A stretch of DNA of 64,000 nt from Capillidium heterosporum (lineage: Eukaryota; Entomophthoromycota; Entomophthoromycetes; Entomophthorales; Capillidiaceae): NCBI GenBank assembly GCA_016630905.1, contig WBMQ01000014.1, forward strand, positions 868,001 through 932,000, in the 5' to 3' direction. Both the position numbers and the translations under genes were made by a program. The notes beneath the pieces were generated by a model, which saw nothing but the letters and a program-made list of their open reading frames with translations, was not told where the DNA came from and did not search any database. Shown here one piece after another: positions 12,529-26,967 of the stretch; the first letter of the stretch is position 1; every line of letters begins with the position of its first letter.

Positions 12529-14300
12529 ATTTATATAATGCTGTTTAATTACTAAGTTTATTAATACTTTAAATAATTATTAACTTAAGATAATATTGTA
12601 TAGTTTAGAAAGGTGTTATTAGATATAACTAGAAATAGTAGTATACTAAAAGTAAATATAAAAAAAGAGGATATTTTATAAAAGTACTTAAATAATAAAC
12701 AAATTATAAGTTTAAAAGAGTATTGTAAAGATAGATAAAAACTTGAACATTAATTAAAACTAAATAAAAAAGGCTTATTAAGTAATAGTTAAAGAATTGC
12801 TAGTATTATAATAATTAAGCTAAAGATAAAATTAGCTAATATATAAGATTTAGCTCTAAAGTATTAACTACTTAAAAAGATAAAATCTAAAGATAGCTAA
12901 AAAGGTTAAAAGATAGTTTAAAGTAAAAATAGTAAGAAAATATCTTAAGAAATGATAGGCTAAGCTTGAGGTAAGCTAATATAGTATTAACTATGCTAAT
13001 AAAGCCAAAGAGGCTTAATGGTATTACATTAATAAATAATATTTAATTCTAATCTAAACCTAAAGATAGTTTCTAAAAATAAAAAACTATAGTTAAAATA
13101 ATGTCAAAGAGAATAATAATATTTATTAGAGTTTTAGCTATTAACTTTGTTTAATTAGCTTTAATTCTAAGTAATCTTAATCTTACATTAATTTTTATAT
13201 CAAATCTAATCTAATAATATTATAACTTAAATTCTAGCTAATTTAATAGTTATAGGAAATTGGTACTAAAAGTATATAATAATTATAATATAAGAAAAAT
13301 TAAAATACTTAATAAAAAGTTATATAAGCTAAAAAGATTTAAAGTTAGAAATAAATGTAAAAATAGAGATATTAGTAGCTAGTGCTTACTTAAGTAGATA
13401 GCTTATACCTACTATGCTTTGAAAGCAAACTAAAACAAGCTATTTATAATATAAATTACAAAATAATTATTATTTATTATAATATTAGTTAATTTAGCTT
13501 AGAAGCTTTATATTTATACTAAAAATCTACCTTTTTACAGTAGATTCTTATATAACTAAAACCTAAACTATTGCAAGATAGAAACAGCTTTAAAACTAGT
13601 GTTTGATTAGCTAAAAGGATTATAAAGTCGATTTTCTAAAGAATTCTTCCAAGGTTTTGTTATAAGAATAGTAGTAAAATTAGAACATATAGCTATACTA
13701 TGCTAATAAATAGTAACTTTTATAAAAAACAAGGCATTATTTAAAGGTTAGGGAAATGAATTAAGTTATCAAATAGCAGCTAAAACAAAGATAAAATTAG
13801 ACTATTTAGTAATTATTGAGGAAAAGTAGAATTTAAAATGAATAGTAGTTATAAATAGTTAGGTAGGATATTGTTAAAATGTTATTTTTTGATAACTATT
13901 TTAGATTTAAGTACTTTATTTTAAAAGTAGCTTTTTAAAAAGATTTTGATTTATATCTTATAGTTAGCTATTATATAAGCTAAGTAGATTTAGATTAAAT
14001 TTAGCTAAAAAGAAAGGCTATCAATAATATATACTATAACCTATAAGTTTATAAAGTATAATTAAGGCTAAAAATATAGATTATTAAGAATATTTAAGAA
14101 ATTTATTTATAATCAAAATTATTTTAAATTGGAAGAATTAATAGGTAGAAAGTTGATAGTAGGATAATTAAACAAAATGGAAGGAAGGTTTAAATATATA
14201 GTCTATCAATATAAATTATTAAACTAGAGCTGTTATAGTTAGCAATCTGGCAATTAATTAAAAAATATAAATAACAGATAAGTGTATAATCCAAAGCGCA
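12529..14300 (+). repeat. Unclassified element F, plus-strand copy
   Basis: The longer, less decayed partner of the inverted copy at 10336-11600. Six-frame reading gives only short broken frames and I recognise no domain. The solo LTR at 11822-12523 sits between the two copies. Confidence 0.35.
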
Positions 14301-17300
14301 TTATTAATTAGTAGGCTATTGTAAGTTATACAAATATATAATTTGATGTCTAATAAACAACTTAGCAAAAAGTCAGGTTATTAAATTTGACAGTATAGCA
14401 AAACTTACTATCTAATTTGATAATATTCTAAAATTTTGTGAGATAATGCAAATTATTTTACAAATAAAGATATACTATTTAGTTAAGAGCATATTTAATT
14501 ATATATTTTTATCATTTAATAAATTTCAAATATTTAGTAATCTATATTGAATATTAACTTAAATAGTTAGAAAGTGCTAAATATTAATTAAAAGACAGTT
14601 TTAATTCAAAATATTTCTTAAAATAAAGCTTGAAAAGTTAAAAAGGTCTATTTTAACTAAATATTTTCCAAGTATAAAAATATACTTTATATTCCAAACA
14701 GTTTAATTTAATATTTGTTAGAAATTGACAAAGTTATATGTACTAAAATACTAATAAATTTTATTTAAAGATAAATTAGTAATGAAAAAGTTGCTGTACT
14801 TAAAGAAAATTTGAACACAGTACTATTCTATTTTAAAAAGATTATTAAAATTATCATTTAGGTTAGGTAGAATGCTAAATCAAAGTGATAAATTAACCTT
14901 TAGATAACAAAATAGTTTCAATTATGCTACCAAAGAGATTAAAATTTCGAGGTACATAATTTTATTCTTAAGTTGATTATATTCTTAATGCTTTCTAAAC
15001 CAAATTTATACTAACTGGTAAATTTGTTTATTAGACAAAAGTCTATCTATTCTGTCAATTATTATGTTATTTAAAATAATATACTAAATATTAAAGAGGT
15101 TTCTTATGAGGATATTTATAGTATCCAATTTAATACAAATACGAATTTTAGAGAAGTACTATAGTAAAAATATTGTTAGCATACTTGAAATAACTACTAT
15201 TAAAAATAAAAGAAGCATAAAATACTTTTAGAAATATAACAATCAATAAATCCAACTATTAATTTCATTTAAAATAAATTAATGTTATACAATATACGTT
15301 AATATTAAATGTTGATATGCTAGTAAATATATAAGTATCTAAGCTTTAAAAAATGATAAGACTAAATTAATTTAACACTTTAAATCTAGAATTTGATCCT
15401 AAGCTAAATATAGTATAAATTTTACTATATTTCTTTAGCTTTATAAGGACACCTCAATAGTTATATATATTCATATTTTTAAAGCAAATTGTAAAATAAA
15501 ATATTGTTATTTGTAGTATATAAGCAATAATAGATAAATACTACTGAATAATATAAGTAATAAGCCAATAAATTTGTTTACATTATAGCACCTCATATTA
15601 ATAGCATGCACTAAGAAATATAAATTAACCAAGATAGCGAAGTTTAAAGTTCAATATGGGAAGGATTAATGGTAATCCTATATAGAAAGTATACTAATAC
15701 AGTAAACTGTTAAATTAATATTAATAGATGGAAAATATGCTTAGTTTTCTAACCAATACAAAAGAATTTCAGGAGCTTGAAACTTTTAACTTAAAAACAG
15801 ATACACAGTTTAGAGAAACCAGAAATCTATTTTTACTATCATTGAATAAAAGTAAATAAAATATGCTTTTCGCATAAAAGCCACTACTAATCGGAATCCG
15901 AATATAAATTTACCGAAACCAATTTGTTTTATAAAATAGTAATTCAAAACAAAAGGATATTAAAATAAAATAAATCTTAATAAAATAATACTATATTTAA
16001 CATTGATTTCTAAACTTAATTTTAGTCTTATTTCAAAATAATTAATATTCCTAATACCTTATGGAAAAGTCGATCCAATTCAAAGATGCAAATTGAATAA
16101 TTACCAAACCACTATTAAATAGCAGCTAAACATATTTCTGAAATGATTCAGGATAAACTGCTTTACTCATAAAATGTAAAGTCTCAAATTGGCGTAATCA
16201 AAGTTATCTATAAATGATTTTTCAAACATTCATATCTGAGGATTCAGCTAATAATAAAATAAAGTAACAATAATTATTTAAAATAGTAATCAAAACAAAA
16301 ACTATATCCTAAAAATCCAAAAGTTTAAAGTTTATCTAGAGAATGCTCGTATCAATTCTTTGAAAATTGAATCAAACCTTTCTTAACCTCGTATTAAGCA
16401 AGCATTCTATGTAGTTTATTAACATCAAACATGCTTTTGAGAATCTAGTTTTCATATAGATCATATTCAACAGTAACTATCTGCTTATATTAATAGCACT
16501 ACAATTTTGGAAAGGCCATGAGTAATTGAACTAAATAGCTATTTTGGATAAAATTACAATACCCTAGTTTTCATAGAATAAAATATTTTCACTAAAGTTT
16601 TAAAATTTGATTTTCAAATAAAGTTAAAAGTGTTGGATATATTTAAAGTCTAAAGTGAATAGTATGTAATTTTGTGAATTAGTTATCATTTTTAATAATA
16701 TACTTTTACCATCTTTAGTTAATGAAAATTCAAAATATTCTTAATGTGAATTTGAAAGGATTCACAAATAGTATATCATATTTTTACTTGAAAAACTACA
16801 CTTATTGAAATAAAACTCCATTACGCTTCATTATGATGCTTAAATAGTACTTTATAAAAATTATAGAAATCATTAATATAGTTGAATTAAAAGGCTATGG
16901 ATTGAATTGAATTGAATAAATAAATGAGTTAAAAAGATAATTTATATCCGAAATTAAATTAGTGAAGAATTAAGCAAAAATTAACGTAAATAAATTAAAA
17001 CAATTCCATATAGAAAATTTTATGATATTAAATTCTAAAAGTGCACTAAATTTGTTTTAAAAGTTTAGTTTTTATATTTTTAATGTACATTCTTTATTGA
17101 TTTTTATTTACAAAGTAGACCTATTAATTTTGCAAGTTTATTCTTACATTTATTAATTATATAGTCGATTGATTGAATGTTATACTTAAAATACTCAAGT
17201 CGCTAAAGTTCGCATTTGAAAGGAAATCATTTAATAGAATCGACTAATATTTCCGTAAATCATTTAAATCATTTTCCTAAATAAGATAACATTTGATGAT

Positions 17301-20040
17301 ATATCAAATATTACCTACTAGTACCAATAAAGTGTAGGCAACATTATGAATGTATAAATTAGTAATTTTATAAATCAGTCAATATTGAACAAAATATTAT
17401 AGATTAAGCTCATTTGCCTAAATTAAATTGCATTTTAATAATTTAACTTTATTCAGAATTGAAAACTATAGGTAGCTTCAGTAAAACCATTAAAAATCAA
17501 CATAGAATGCATATATCTCAAATTCTACATACCTAAACTTATAGTTCAAGTTGAGTTGAACTTTCTGAATTTCTTTAAATTATTCTCAAATAATGCATTA
17601 AACCATTAATTATATATTAGTAATGAAATAATTAATATTTGAACTAGAATCGAAATATTGATGAGCTATGGCTCCAGGTTTTGTACATAACTTAAATAAT
17701 ATCCTTTTCAGTAGCTAACAATAAATACAGTGCAGCTTTATCAATACTTGTTTTATGGCTTAAATTATGTATAGTTTCTAAAGATGAACTATTTTACGAA
17801 GGTTTCTGTTAAATGAGTACAATATGTGATAAATAGATTTCCCTTTTAAAATATTCTTTTCATTCCGCTAAATGCCGTTCAATTTAGTATATACGACATG
17901 ATATTAATAATATATATATAATTCTAGGCTGATTTAAAGTTCTAAATATATATTCTACTATTTCAGTTTTTATCAGTTAGAACAATCATCTTATAAATGA
18001 TCGTGAATTCAGTATAAGATTAACTTTAACCTAACAATATTATTAGCTTTTAGTATGGTATAGTAGTATTCAACTATATTAGTATCTAATTTATAATTTT
18101 ATTCGCTTTAATTATTTGACTTTAGATTTCCTTGTAATTCTGAGAATATTTTATAAATCATTTAAGTGCTTTCAAAGGATTTATTTCAACTAAATTCATA
18201 TTGCTAAATTTTGTTAATGTTTATTGAATTTTAAAGAGCAACTACTTTATATAAAGCCTTCCTTTAGTTTTAACTTAGTTACCTTGATTTTTAATAGGTA
18301 ATATATTTTATATTAATGGAAATTCCAAGAATTTTTGAATTATTATATCTCAACTCAATATAAATATTCTCGACATCAGAAATAATGCATTTAATATCAG
18401 AGATCAATTAAATACTTAAGCCAGTATAAGAGGAATTATATTTATATATTTGTCTTTCCAAATAATATAATCTTTTAAAATTTAATTTGCTAATATCGGT
18501 TTTATTTGACTTAATTTATAGATTTATTATTTTAATTGAGCTGGTTAAATTGTATACTTTTACTCTTATTGTTTACAATTTTTGGGAGTTTAGCGATTTG
18601 AGATAAATAAAGGATTATCGGAATTTGTTTAAATATCCAATGCAAGCTGTTAAACTTTACAAATTGAATTGTATGGACTTTATTGATTCGTTTGCTACTA
18701 ATTCTTTAAAGCTTCGATTATTTTCGATAATTTGGAGCCTACTTTGTTAAACTCAAAAATAGGATCCATTCAAACCCAATCTAGTTATCAGACTATTGCT
18801 TTAATCCTTCAAAGCTATTCTTATAATTAATATTTCATATTTGGTTTTAAATGATTAACTTTGTAAAATTCATAAATCCATTTCCAAAAAGCGCTTGAAG
18901 TATTAATCCTAAACTCTACCAGATTAATATAAATTTCTTCTGTTCGAACTACTCTTTCTAAACACATCCTATACAACTTGTAGTAGATTTAGTTAGCAAG
19001 TCCTATTGTTATATTTATTAATTTTACTAGGGTACAAGCTTTATAAATGACTTTATTAATAATCTATACTTAAGGATTATATATAGCTTGCCTTTTTATT
19101 GGTTGCTTAGTTGATTCAATAATTAAGCAGCAGATTTAGTAGTTATGAAGTACCTAAAGTAATTCTTATTAAACTTTTAAATTATTCTATTGAATATTTA
19201 ACTATTATTGCTTAATGTATAGATACTATAAACCATGCCTAGTCAAATTATTTTGGAAGTTAATAATGTATTAGAATTAATTAGATTGCAAAAGCAATTA
19301 GTAAAATTCAATTTATAACTTTATTTTAAGAATTATGCATTCTAAAAACTAAACTGATATAGCAGAAATAAAGGTACATTTTAAATGAAAATAAGAGTAG
19401 CTTTCTTAATTCATAGCTTAGGATTATTAGTAAAATATATTATTAAATCTTAAACAAAGCTTTTTAATAGTTTAAAGCAGTTTGATTTATGTTTTCAAAG
19501 CATACTTCCTAAAACATTTATTAAAAGCTAGAATAATATTATTTTTACTTACTAAACTTGTTTTTCTTATTTTATAGTCATTAAGGTTAGTTAAGCTTTA
19601 ACATTAATAATTGATTACTATTAACCTTAAAACTAATATTACCTTTAGAATAACTAATTATTATTTGTTAAAATATTTATTATAGAAGCTATATTGTAGC
19701 TTATTCTATTATATACTTAATTTTTAGACTATTTTTAGATATCGATATCAACCATAGTATTTTTGGCAACTTTTAAACCAATTAATTAATACAATATAAG
19801 CAAAAAATACTACTATAGTAAAGATTGTAGTATGTATAACCTTCCTTGATTTCAAAGTCAAATATATATAAATCAAAATATTAAATTTACCAACAAAGCA
19901 AACAGATGTGGTGTTTAAATGTATATTGTTTCTAATATATGTAATTTACTTTTGTTTAGAATACAAGTGTCTTTTAAGGTTTATTTCGCAATAGTAGAAA
20001 AGCTTATAGTGAGGCTGCTAGAATAAAAGGCTTGTGCAAC
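14300..20040. other. Gene-free, repeat-poor AT-rich spacer
   Basis: No reading frame of useful length, no LTR ends and no match to the repeat families elsewhere in the window. Unlike the decayed transposons it keeps scattered CpG (for example around 15880-16090 and 17160-17240), so it does not look hypermutated. I see no gene, tRNA or array here. Confidence 0.5.
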
Positions 20041-20399
20041 GATATTAATACTGAGCCCAACCAAGTAGCCGACCTTTACTTAGAATTATCATCCTTATTT
20101 GTCTCAAAGGGGATGGTTTAAGTACTCTCCAATATTATCAAAGGGATCTCAAACAACTTCAGCCAACAACTAATTCATGAAAATAATAGCATCTCAGTAC
20201 AGGCATCAGGTGCTCGACTTGCCAGCATTAGGTTTTAGTGAATAGATTATTAATCTTGCGGACAACGAAGATAATTCCAATTTATCCATCATCATTTCCG
20301 AAAAGAACAATAATAGAAAGTAAAGCCCCTCTAGTAATACCAATGAAGAGTTTATTAATAAACGAAACAAGTATGACTATCACTTAAGGTACCTTTTAT

Positions 20400-22700
20400 A
20401 ATAGTTACGTTTTACATATTTTATTAGTAAATTTCGGCATAAGTCACAGTTTTTGAATTTGGAAACTGCAAAACAGGCAGTTGCACTTTTGAATGCTTCA
20501 AATGGATTTAGAGTTAATAAATATAAAACAAGCTCCAAAGACAGCAAGGTCTACATTTACTTTCGATGTGTCAGTTAGGAAAGGTACATTGACATCAGAG
20601 ATTTCCAACAAACAGTTGGAAAATAGAGATCTCCTAAGTACTTCCCATCACAAGAAGCATAAATATAAAGTTAGATTTACCCTAATTATTGACAAGGATG
20701 TTAACAAAGAAACTGATTATAAAACAATTACTATATCCAAGCCTAATTTTGAGTATAGTTATAACCTACTCAAATTTGATAAAGACCTAAAGATTTTGGC
20801 TATTGAAATATTTAAGATGATTAAAAGCTATTATAATGGCTATACTTTAGAAAAGCAGTTAAAGTTATTTTATATAACTATAACCTTTTCCTTAAGAATT
20901 CTAATCTAATCCATAATATTTATTATAAAAATATAATAAAAATGGGTTTAATTCCAAAGCTTACTGAAATTCAGCAGCTATACAAGATCTTAAAGGATAA
21001 AAACTACTATATTTGCATAATCTACCAAACTTTAGATTCTGAGACACAGAGGTTGCAAGTGATTATTTAAGCCAACTTTAAGTAAATATAATTGGCCAAG
21101 TCTAGTATTACTAATGCTCTTTTTATTAATTGCACTTATAATATATTAGCTTTAAATTTTGCAATATTTAATGTAATAGTTATAAATAAACATTATAGAA
21201 TACTATCTATTTGCCACTTAGTACTTGTATACAAAAACAAAATAGGATATATTAATATTTCAAACTTATCAATAATTTTTTAACTAAGTGCAATTTTACA
21301 ATTAATATTAAAATGGCTTTTTTAGATTTAGATAATTAACTTGCTATTAATATACAAACAATATTTTCAAAAGTTACCTATTTACTATGCATATAAAATA
21401 AGTTTAATAACCTTATAACCTTTATTAAAGATTTAAAAAAATATGATTAAGCTAAATTAGTCAAAACATTAATAAATAATAAAAAAACCAAGGCTAATTT
21501 TAGCAATAATAAAAAGAAGATTAATGTAGCAACTAAAGTACAAATTAATACTACAAAATTATATATCTATTTTTATAATCTCCTTTATACTCTTACTAAA
21601 AACAAATATAACTATCTCAAAAAGCAGTTTGAAAGTGCTTTTAAAAGTAATACCACTAAAAAATTATATATTTTTTTTAGATAAAGAGCAGTTTGCTATT
21701 TGCTATACTAAAAAGTTATTTATCTATTCTTAGAACTTTTTTGCCTCTAAATCAATAAATACTTTATTAAAATTGTTTTTAAATTACAAAAAGTTATAAT
21801 AAAAGCCTACTATTATAAAGCTTATTAAAAACACTAATAAGTACTTTGATACAAAAAAGATTCAATATTTCTACCTTAATTCTTTCAGTATTAAAAATAA
21901 AGTTAATCTTTTGTTTATTGAATTTTTAAAAGAAATGTATTACAAGCTTTCTAAAATAATTTTAGTTAAGTTTCAAGGTAAATTTTACTTATTTAATCTG
22001 ATTAACAATATATAAAATTAAACTTCATTATACTTATATTAGATTAAAAGTTTTATACTACCTAATAGCTGCTAATACCTTTATAGTTACTAAAAAAGTG
22101 ATTTATTTAAAAATGTAATTATTACTTTGTATACTAGTAATAAAACTTTTTACTATTATTACTTTTCTTTTTAAAATAGTTTACTTTATAAGCATATAGT
22201 AGTAGTCTAGTATTTCTTTAATTTAAAAGCTTTATTAGTAGTAAAATAAGATATTAATAATTATTAAAAAGAAAATTTTAATACAAACTTTATTGAAATA
22301 GTTATTAACAGCTACTTTGCACTTTTGATTAAAACCTTTAACTTCTACTTTAGCAATAATAAATCCTTTTATACTTTTACTCTTCTTAATCTTAAGTATT
22401 ATATTATTAATTATAAAAACTTAATCAGTAGTCTATTAATAAAGCTACTAAGCCCTTTACTAAACCTTATATAAAAATCTCTAATAAGATTTTTAAATAA
22501 ATTAGTTTTAAATTTAAAATAACTGCAGAATATAATGCAGATCTTAATAAATTTTATATAATATATTAGTAAAAATATGGTTTTTTTATTAAAAATATAC
22601 TTATTATAATATAATACTACATTTATTTTTAAATATAGCTTATAGTTAGCTATTATTAAATTAAAAATAAACAAATAGATAATAAAGTTTAAATTAAAAT
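20400..22700 (+). pseudogene. Mutator-like (MULE) transposase relic
   Basis: Several plus-strand fragments fall in MULE order. About 20430-20580 reads as the N-terminal FAR1/MULE DNA-binding region (ETAKQAVALLNASNGFRV...VYIYFRC). 20660-20780 carries KVRFTLIIDKD...FEYSYNL, which corresponds to the family's CPFR...EHNH block with both His changed to Tyr. 21092-21283 matches the catalytic start (LFINCTYN for the family's D.TYKTN; Asp to Asn). Near 21376-21415 a TYLLCI-stop-NKFNN matches LLC.WH..KN with Trp to stop. It is broken by frameshifts and stops. Sequence beyond 21700 is too decayed to align by eye. A host-derived FAR1-like gene is a less likely alternative. Confidence 0.6.
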
Positions 22701-24475
22701 ACTTTAATAATATGAACTATAGTTTGTATTATATTATTAATAAAAAAGTAGTTAGAGATTAGTAGTATTAGACAGGATAGTAATGATAGGTATTAAGATA
22801 AAGCTTAATATATTTTAATATTTACTTATATTTATAAAAAAATTAATTATAGTTAATATTAATATCTAAAAATAGCCTAAAAATAAAGTATAATAATAGA
22901 ATATACTTATAGATATTATTAAAACTTTAAATTTTAATTAAAGTTATCTAAAAAATTATAGTACCAAAAATTAATCTTTCTATATTTATATCTAAAAATA
23001 TTTTAGTATTAAAAAAATAAAAAGGCTTTATTTAACTATTAAATAAGTTTAAAAGAATTTTTATTTTATAGTTATTAGAAATATTATTTAAAATAAAATT
23101 TTATATTAGTTTTAGTAATTAGTTTAATTATAATTTATTTTACTATCTAGTTTATTATTAACTACTTTAAACTTTATTCTTTTACTTATATATAAAAATA
23201 AATAAATTTATATTTAAATTAGCTATTGTAAAGTATTAAAATATTTAAATCCTTAAATTGCTATAAATATTTATATTTTAATAGTACTTTATCTTACTAT
23301 ATATAGCTATTATTTATTATTTTAGCTAAGCTGTTTTCTTTAATAGTATAGTTTTATTTTTTTACTATAGTTATTTTTAATAGCCTAATTTATTCCCTTA
23401 TCTATAAATAAAGTTTTGTTTTAATAAATAATTTAATTATTATATAGTTTAATTTTTTATTTTTTTAGCTTACTACTTTCTAACTTTTTTAACCTTTTTT
23501 AGATAATTTATATAACTAATATAGTTATTAGTATTAATTCTACTATACTAACCTAATTTACTATATACTTTTATTATAATATTATTATTAGTTAGACTTA
23601 ATAGTATCTTTTTAAACCTTATAAATATTATAGGTTTACTATCTAATAATAGTATACTAATCTTAATTGTTATAATTTTTAGTATAAGATTATTAATCTA
23701 TTTTTTGTATTATTATTATACTACTTTTTTATCTTAACTTTTAATCTTTTTATTTATTTATAACTAGTTTTGATTAAAAATCTATTTTAATTATTTTTAT
23801 ATATTTTTAGTTTGATTATAATTTAAAAACTTTAATCCTTATTAATATAGTATTTATATATTAAAATTCTAATAACTAATTAATGCTATTAAAAAATCAA
23901 AATAATATTTAAATCCTTAGAATGCTATTAAAAGCTAACATTTTAATAATATTTTACTTTAATATTTTATAATAGCTATTGGTTACCTTTTAATTATAAC
24001 TATTATAATAGTCTAATTTTATTTTTCTTATTATAGCTATTTTTAATAATTTAATCTTTTATTTTTTCTATAAATAAAGTATTGTTTTTAATTAGCCTTT
24101 TAATAATTAGATTATGTAAATATATAGTTTAACTTTTATACCTTTTTGACTTACTTTATTTAAACTTTTTTACTTTTCTTTAGACTTTTCTTTTTTAAAT
24201 AATTTATATTACTAATATAATAATCAGTATTAGCTTTACTATGCTGATCTATTTTATTATAATATTATTATTAGTTAAATCTAATAGTATTTTCTTAAAT
24301 CTTATAAGTAATACTAAAGTTAATTAGTAACTAATTTATATATTTAAATTATTTACTTTTAAAATAATTATATATTTATCCAAATTAATTTAAAAAAGTT
24401 ACTAAAAAGTTTGCTTTTTATATAAAAGCTTTAAAAATATATATTAGTAGATTTATTTATCTATTATTAAAAAAT
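22700..24475. repeat. Decayed family-C LTR fragments
   Basis: At least two family-C copies in the orientation of 38044-38694 can be followed, one ending near 23622 and one spanning about 23660-24310. Both are dense in transitions. 22860-22960 repeats the segment at 11390-11490. No gene seen. Confidence 0.45.
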
Positions 24476-24651
24476 GTTTATAAAAAATACTTATTAACTA
24501 GGATTAGCCAAAAGGTAATAATAGCTAAAATTTTATAAAAGTTAAAAATATTAATTTTAAGGCTATATAAAAAAGCTTATACTTATAGCCTAATTTAAAA
24601 ATAATAGGTAGATAGGAATACTTTAAAAGTAGTTATTAGACTAAAGAGTAT
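24476..24651. repeat. Family-A LTR, left part, interrupted
   Basis: Aligns with the first ~180 bp of family A and ends in AGTAT, where a family-B LTR has inserted. It resumes at 25269 (AGTATAATTAGG...) and runs to about 25414. Confidence 0.7.
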
Positions 24652-25268
24652 TAGTAGGAAGTATCCACAAAAAATGCTTATTAGCAAAAGTCAACTAGGC
24701 AGTTATAGTAGCCAGTACTCTATAAAGGCTAAGGAAGTTGATATAAAGGTTATACAAAAAGGATAATCATGCCTAAAATCAGATCTAAAAGCAGTAAGCA
24801 GACAGAACTACTTTGACTATAGCTACAAGACTAAGAAATATAGTCAAATCTATTGTTTAGCTTAAGTTTTCAGATTTGGTTTAGTTTAGATTGTTGATTC
24901 AGGTTAGGTCAATACAACTTTTAGTCTTAGAGGAATGCAAATTATTAGTTCTTAATTATACTATGTAGGAAGTTTATACTATGTTGATAGCAAAAGAAAA
25001 ATATCAAATATTCAATATATTTATTTAATAATTACTTAACCTACTACTAAGTTTACTATAGGCCTTATATAAGTAACTTGTCTTTAGTAATAAATGTTCT
25101 AAATACTTATTTAGTATTTTTGGAAGATAATTATGGTTGTTAAGAAGTGTAAGGAATAAGACATGATAACTACAGGATTGATTACTTGATTCCTATTATA
25201 AAGGCATTTTTAGACTTGAATTTGGTCTATAGATAAAACTATAGCTAATCTAGAAATATTTCCTTATA
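24652..25268. repeat. Family-B solo LTR with TSD AGTAT, inside family A
   Basis: A 617-bp copy from TAGTAGGAAGTATCC to TTTCCTTATA. It is flanked by AGTAT at 24647-24651 and 25269-25273, and the interrupted family-A sequence continues on both sides. It is much less decayed than its host copy, consistent with later insertion. Confidence 0.8.
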
Positions 25269-25414
25269 AGTATAATTAGGTTTATTAGTTTAAAAGAATT
25301 TTAAAGTTTAGTTTTGTTTTATTATTTAGTTTAGGTTAAAGTAACTTTTTACTATAAAGAAATACCAATTATTAGTTTTATATTAAACTATATAAAAGTA
25401 TATATTATACTAAT

Positions 25415-25944
25415 TGTAAGGTCTAAAAAGGTATTATTAAATCCAGCTAATAATAGTATTATAATAGAAATATATAGCATAAAAGGTTAGAATAGTAAAA
25501 TCAATATTAATTATAGTATTAATAATATAAATTACCTAAAAAAAGTAAGTTTAAAGAAAAATAATAAAAGTTTAAATAGAATAAGCTAAAAAGGTATAAA
25601 AGTCAAATTATATACTTATATAATCTAATTACTAAAAAGCTAACTAAAAATAATACTTTATTTATATATAAAATAGATTAGGCTATTAGAAATAGCTATA
25701 GTAAGAAAAATAAATTAGAATGTTATAATAGCTATAGTTAATAGTTAAGATTAAAAGGTAAATAACAATTATTTAAAAAATAGCAGTGGAATATTATTAA
25801 GATATTAGTTTTCAATAGCATTTTAAAAGTCTAAATACTCTTTTAATATCTTAATACTATTAGTTAGTTATTAGTATTTTAATATCTAAATGCTATTTAA
25901 TAAGGATTGAAATACTTATAGTTAAACTAAAGATATAAGAATAA
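25415..25944. repeat. Family-C LTR, interrupted by family A
   Basis: Starts TGTAAGGTCTAAAAAGG, clearly related to the start of the intact gypsy LTR at 26968 (TGTAAGGTCCAGGG) and sharing later blocks such as the ATCC.A.CTAAT.AT segment. It is broken at AATAA (25940-25944) by the family-A LTR at 25945 and resumes at 26663 for about 75 bp. Confidence 0.65.
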
Positions 25945-26662
25945 TATAAGGAAATACTTTTAATTAGCTATAGCTTTACTTAATAACTAAAATTTAGTTT
26001 TATATTTCAAATATATAAATTACTAGTTTAGTATCAATCCTAGTAATGCTAAAAGTTCTTTTCTTTTTAGTATAAATTAAGTGTTTTATTTAGTATTGAT
26101 AATCTTTAAATCAAATTTATTATTTCTTAGATTAATAATAAATATCTAGAAAATAAAAGAAATAGTATTACTAATAGATTAGGAAAAACATCAATTACTA
26201 GTATTCTAAGTATCAACTATTAAAGACAAGTCATCTATATAAAGCTTATAGTAAACTTAGTAATAGGTTAAGTTATTATTAAATAAATATATTAAATCAT
26301 TTGATATTTCTTTTACTATTAGCATAGTATAAACTTTTATATAGTATAATGTAGAATTGATAATTGGCATCTCTTTATAGTAAAGAGTTGTACTGACCTA
26401 AACTAAATAATAAAACTAAGCTAAATTAGTCTAAACTAAACTTTAAAATCCTTTTAAACTAATAAACCTAACTGTACTTTTTAGCCTAATAGCTATCTTT
26501 AAAGTATTTCTATCTACCTACCATTTTTAGATTAGGCTACAAGTATAGGCCTTCTTTTATATAGCTTTATAGTCAATATTCTTAGCCTTTATAAAGTTTT
26601 AGTTACTATTGCTTTTTAGCTAACCTTAGCTAGTAAACATTTCTTATAAATATTTTTCAACA
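25945..26662. repeat. Family-A solo LTR with TSD AATAA, inside family C
   Basis: A 718-bp inverted copy of family A from TATAAGGAAATAC to ATTTTTCAACA. Target duplication AATAA lies at 25940-25944 and 26663-26667. Confidence 0.8.
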
Positions 26663-26739
26663 AATAATAGTTAAGAATATCTAATAAATTAAACTAATTT
26701 TAATTAAAACTAAATATAAATAGCAAATAAAAAACAAAT

Positions 26740-26967
26740 ATTATATAAGAAAATATTTTTAAATCAGCTGTAGTTTTACTTTATAAACCAAATTTAAGTT
26801 TAAAAATGCTTTTATAATAGAAATTAAGTAATTAACTCTATATTTACTATATTTTATTTCTTATACTTTTTAAAGATTATAGTTATCTTTCAGAAAAACT
26901 AAATAAGTTTTAATACTAAAGTTTAGATAAATACTAATCATTAGTATTTAAAATATTTACTACTAAA
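26740..26967. repeat. Family-B LTR fragment split by the intact gypsy element
   Basis: Inverted family-B sequence beginning TATAAGAAAATATTTTT and ending in CTAAA at 26963-26967. It resumes directly after the gypsy element at 33459 and runs to ATATTTTCCAACA near 33893. The two halves together make one LTR into which the 6.5-kb element inserted. Confidence 0.75.

Noticed and set aside
22411-22674. 87-codon minus-strand frame rich in Ile, Lys, Tyr, Phe
   Set aside because: Typical chance frame of extremely AT-rich decayed sequence, opposite the MULE relic.
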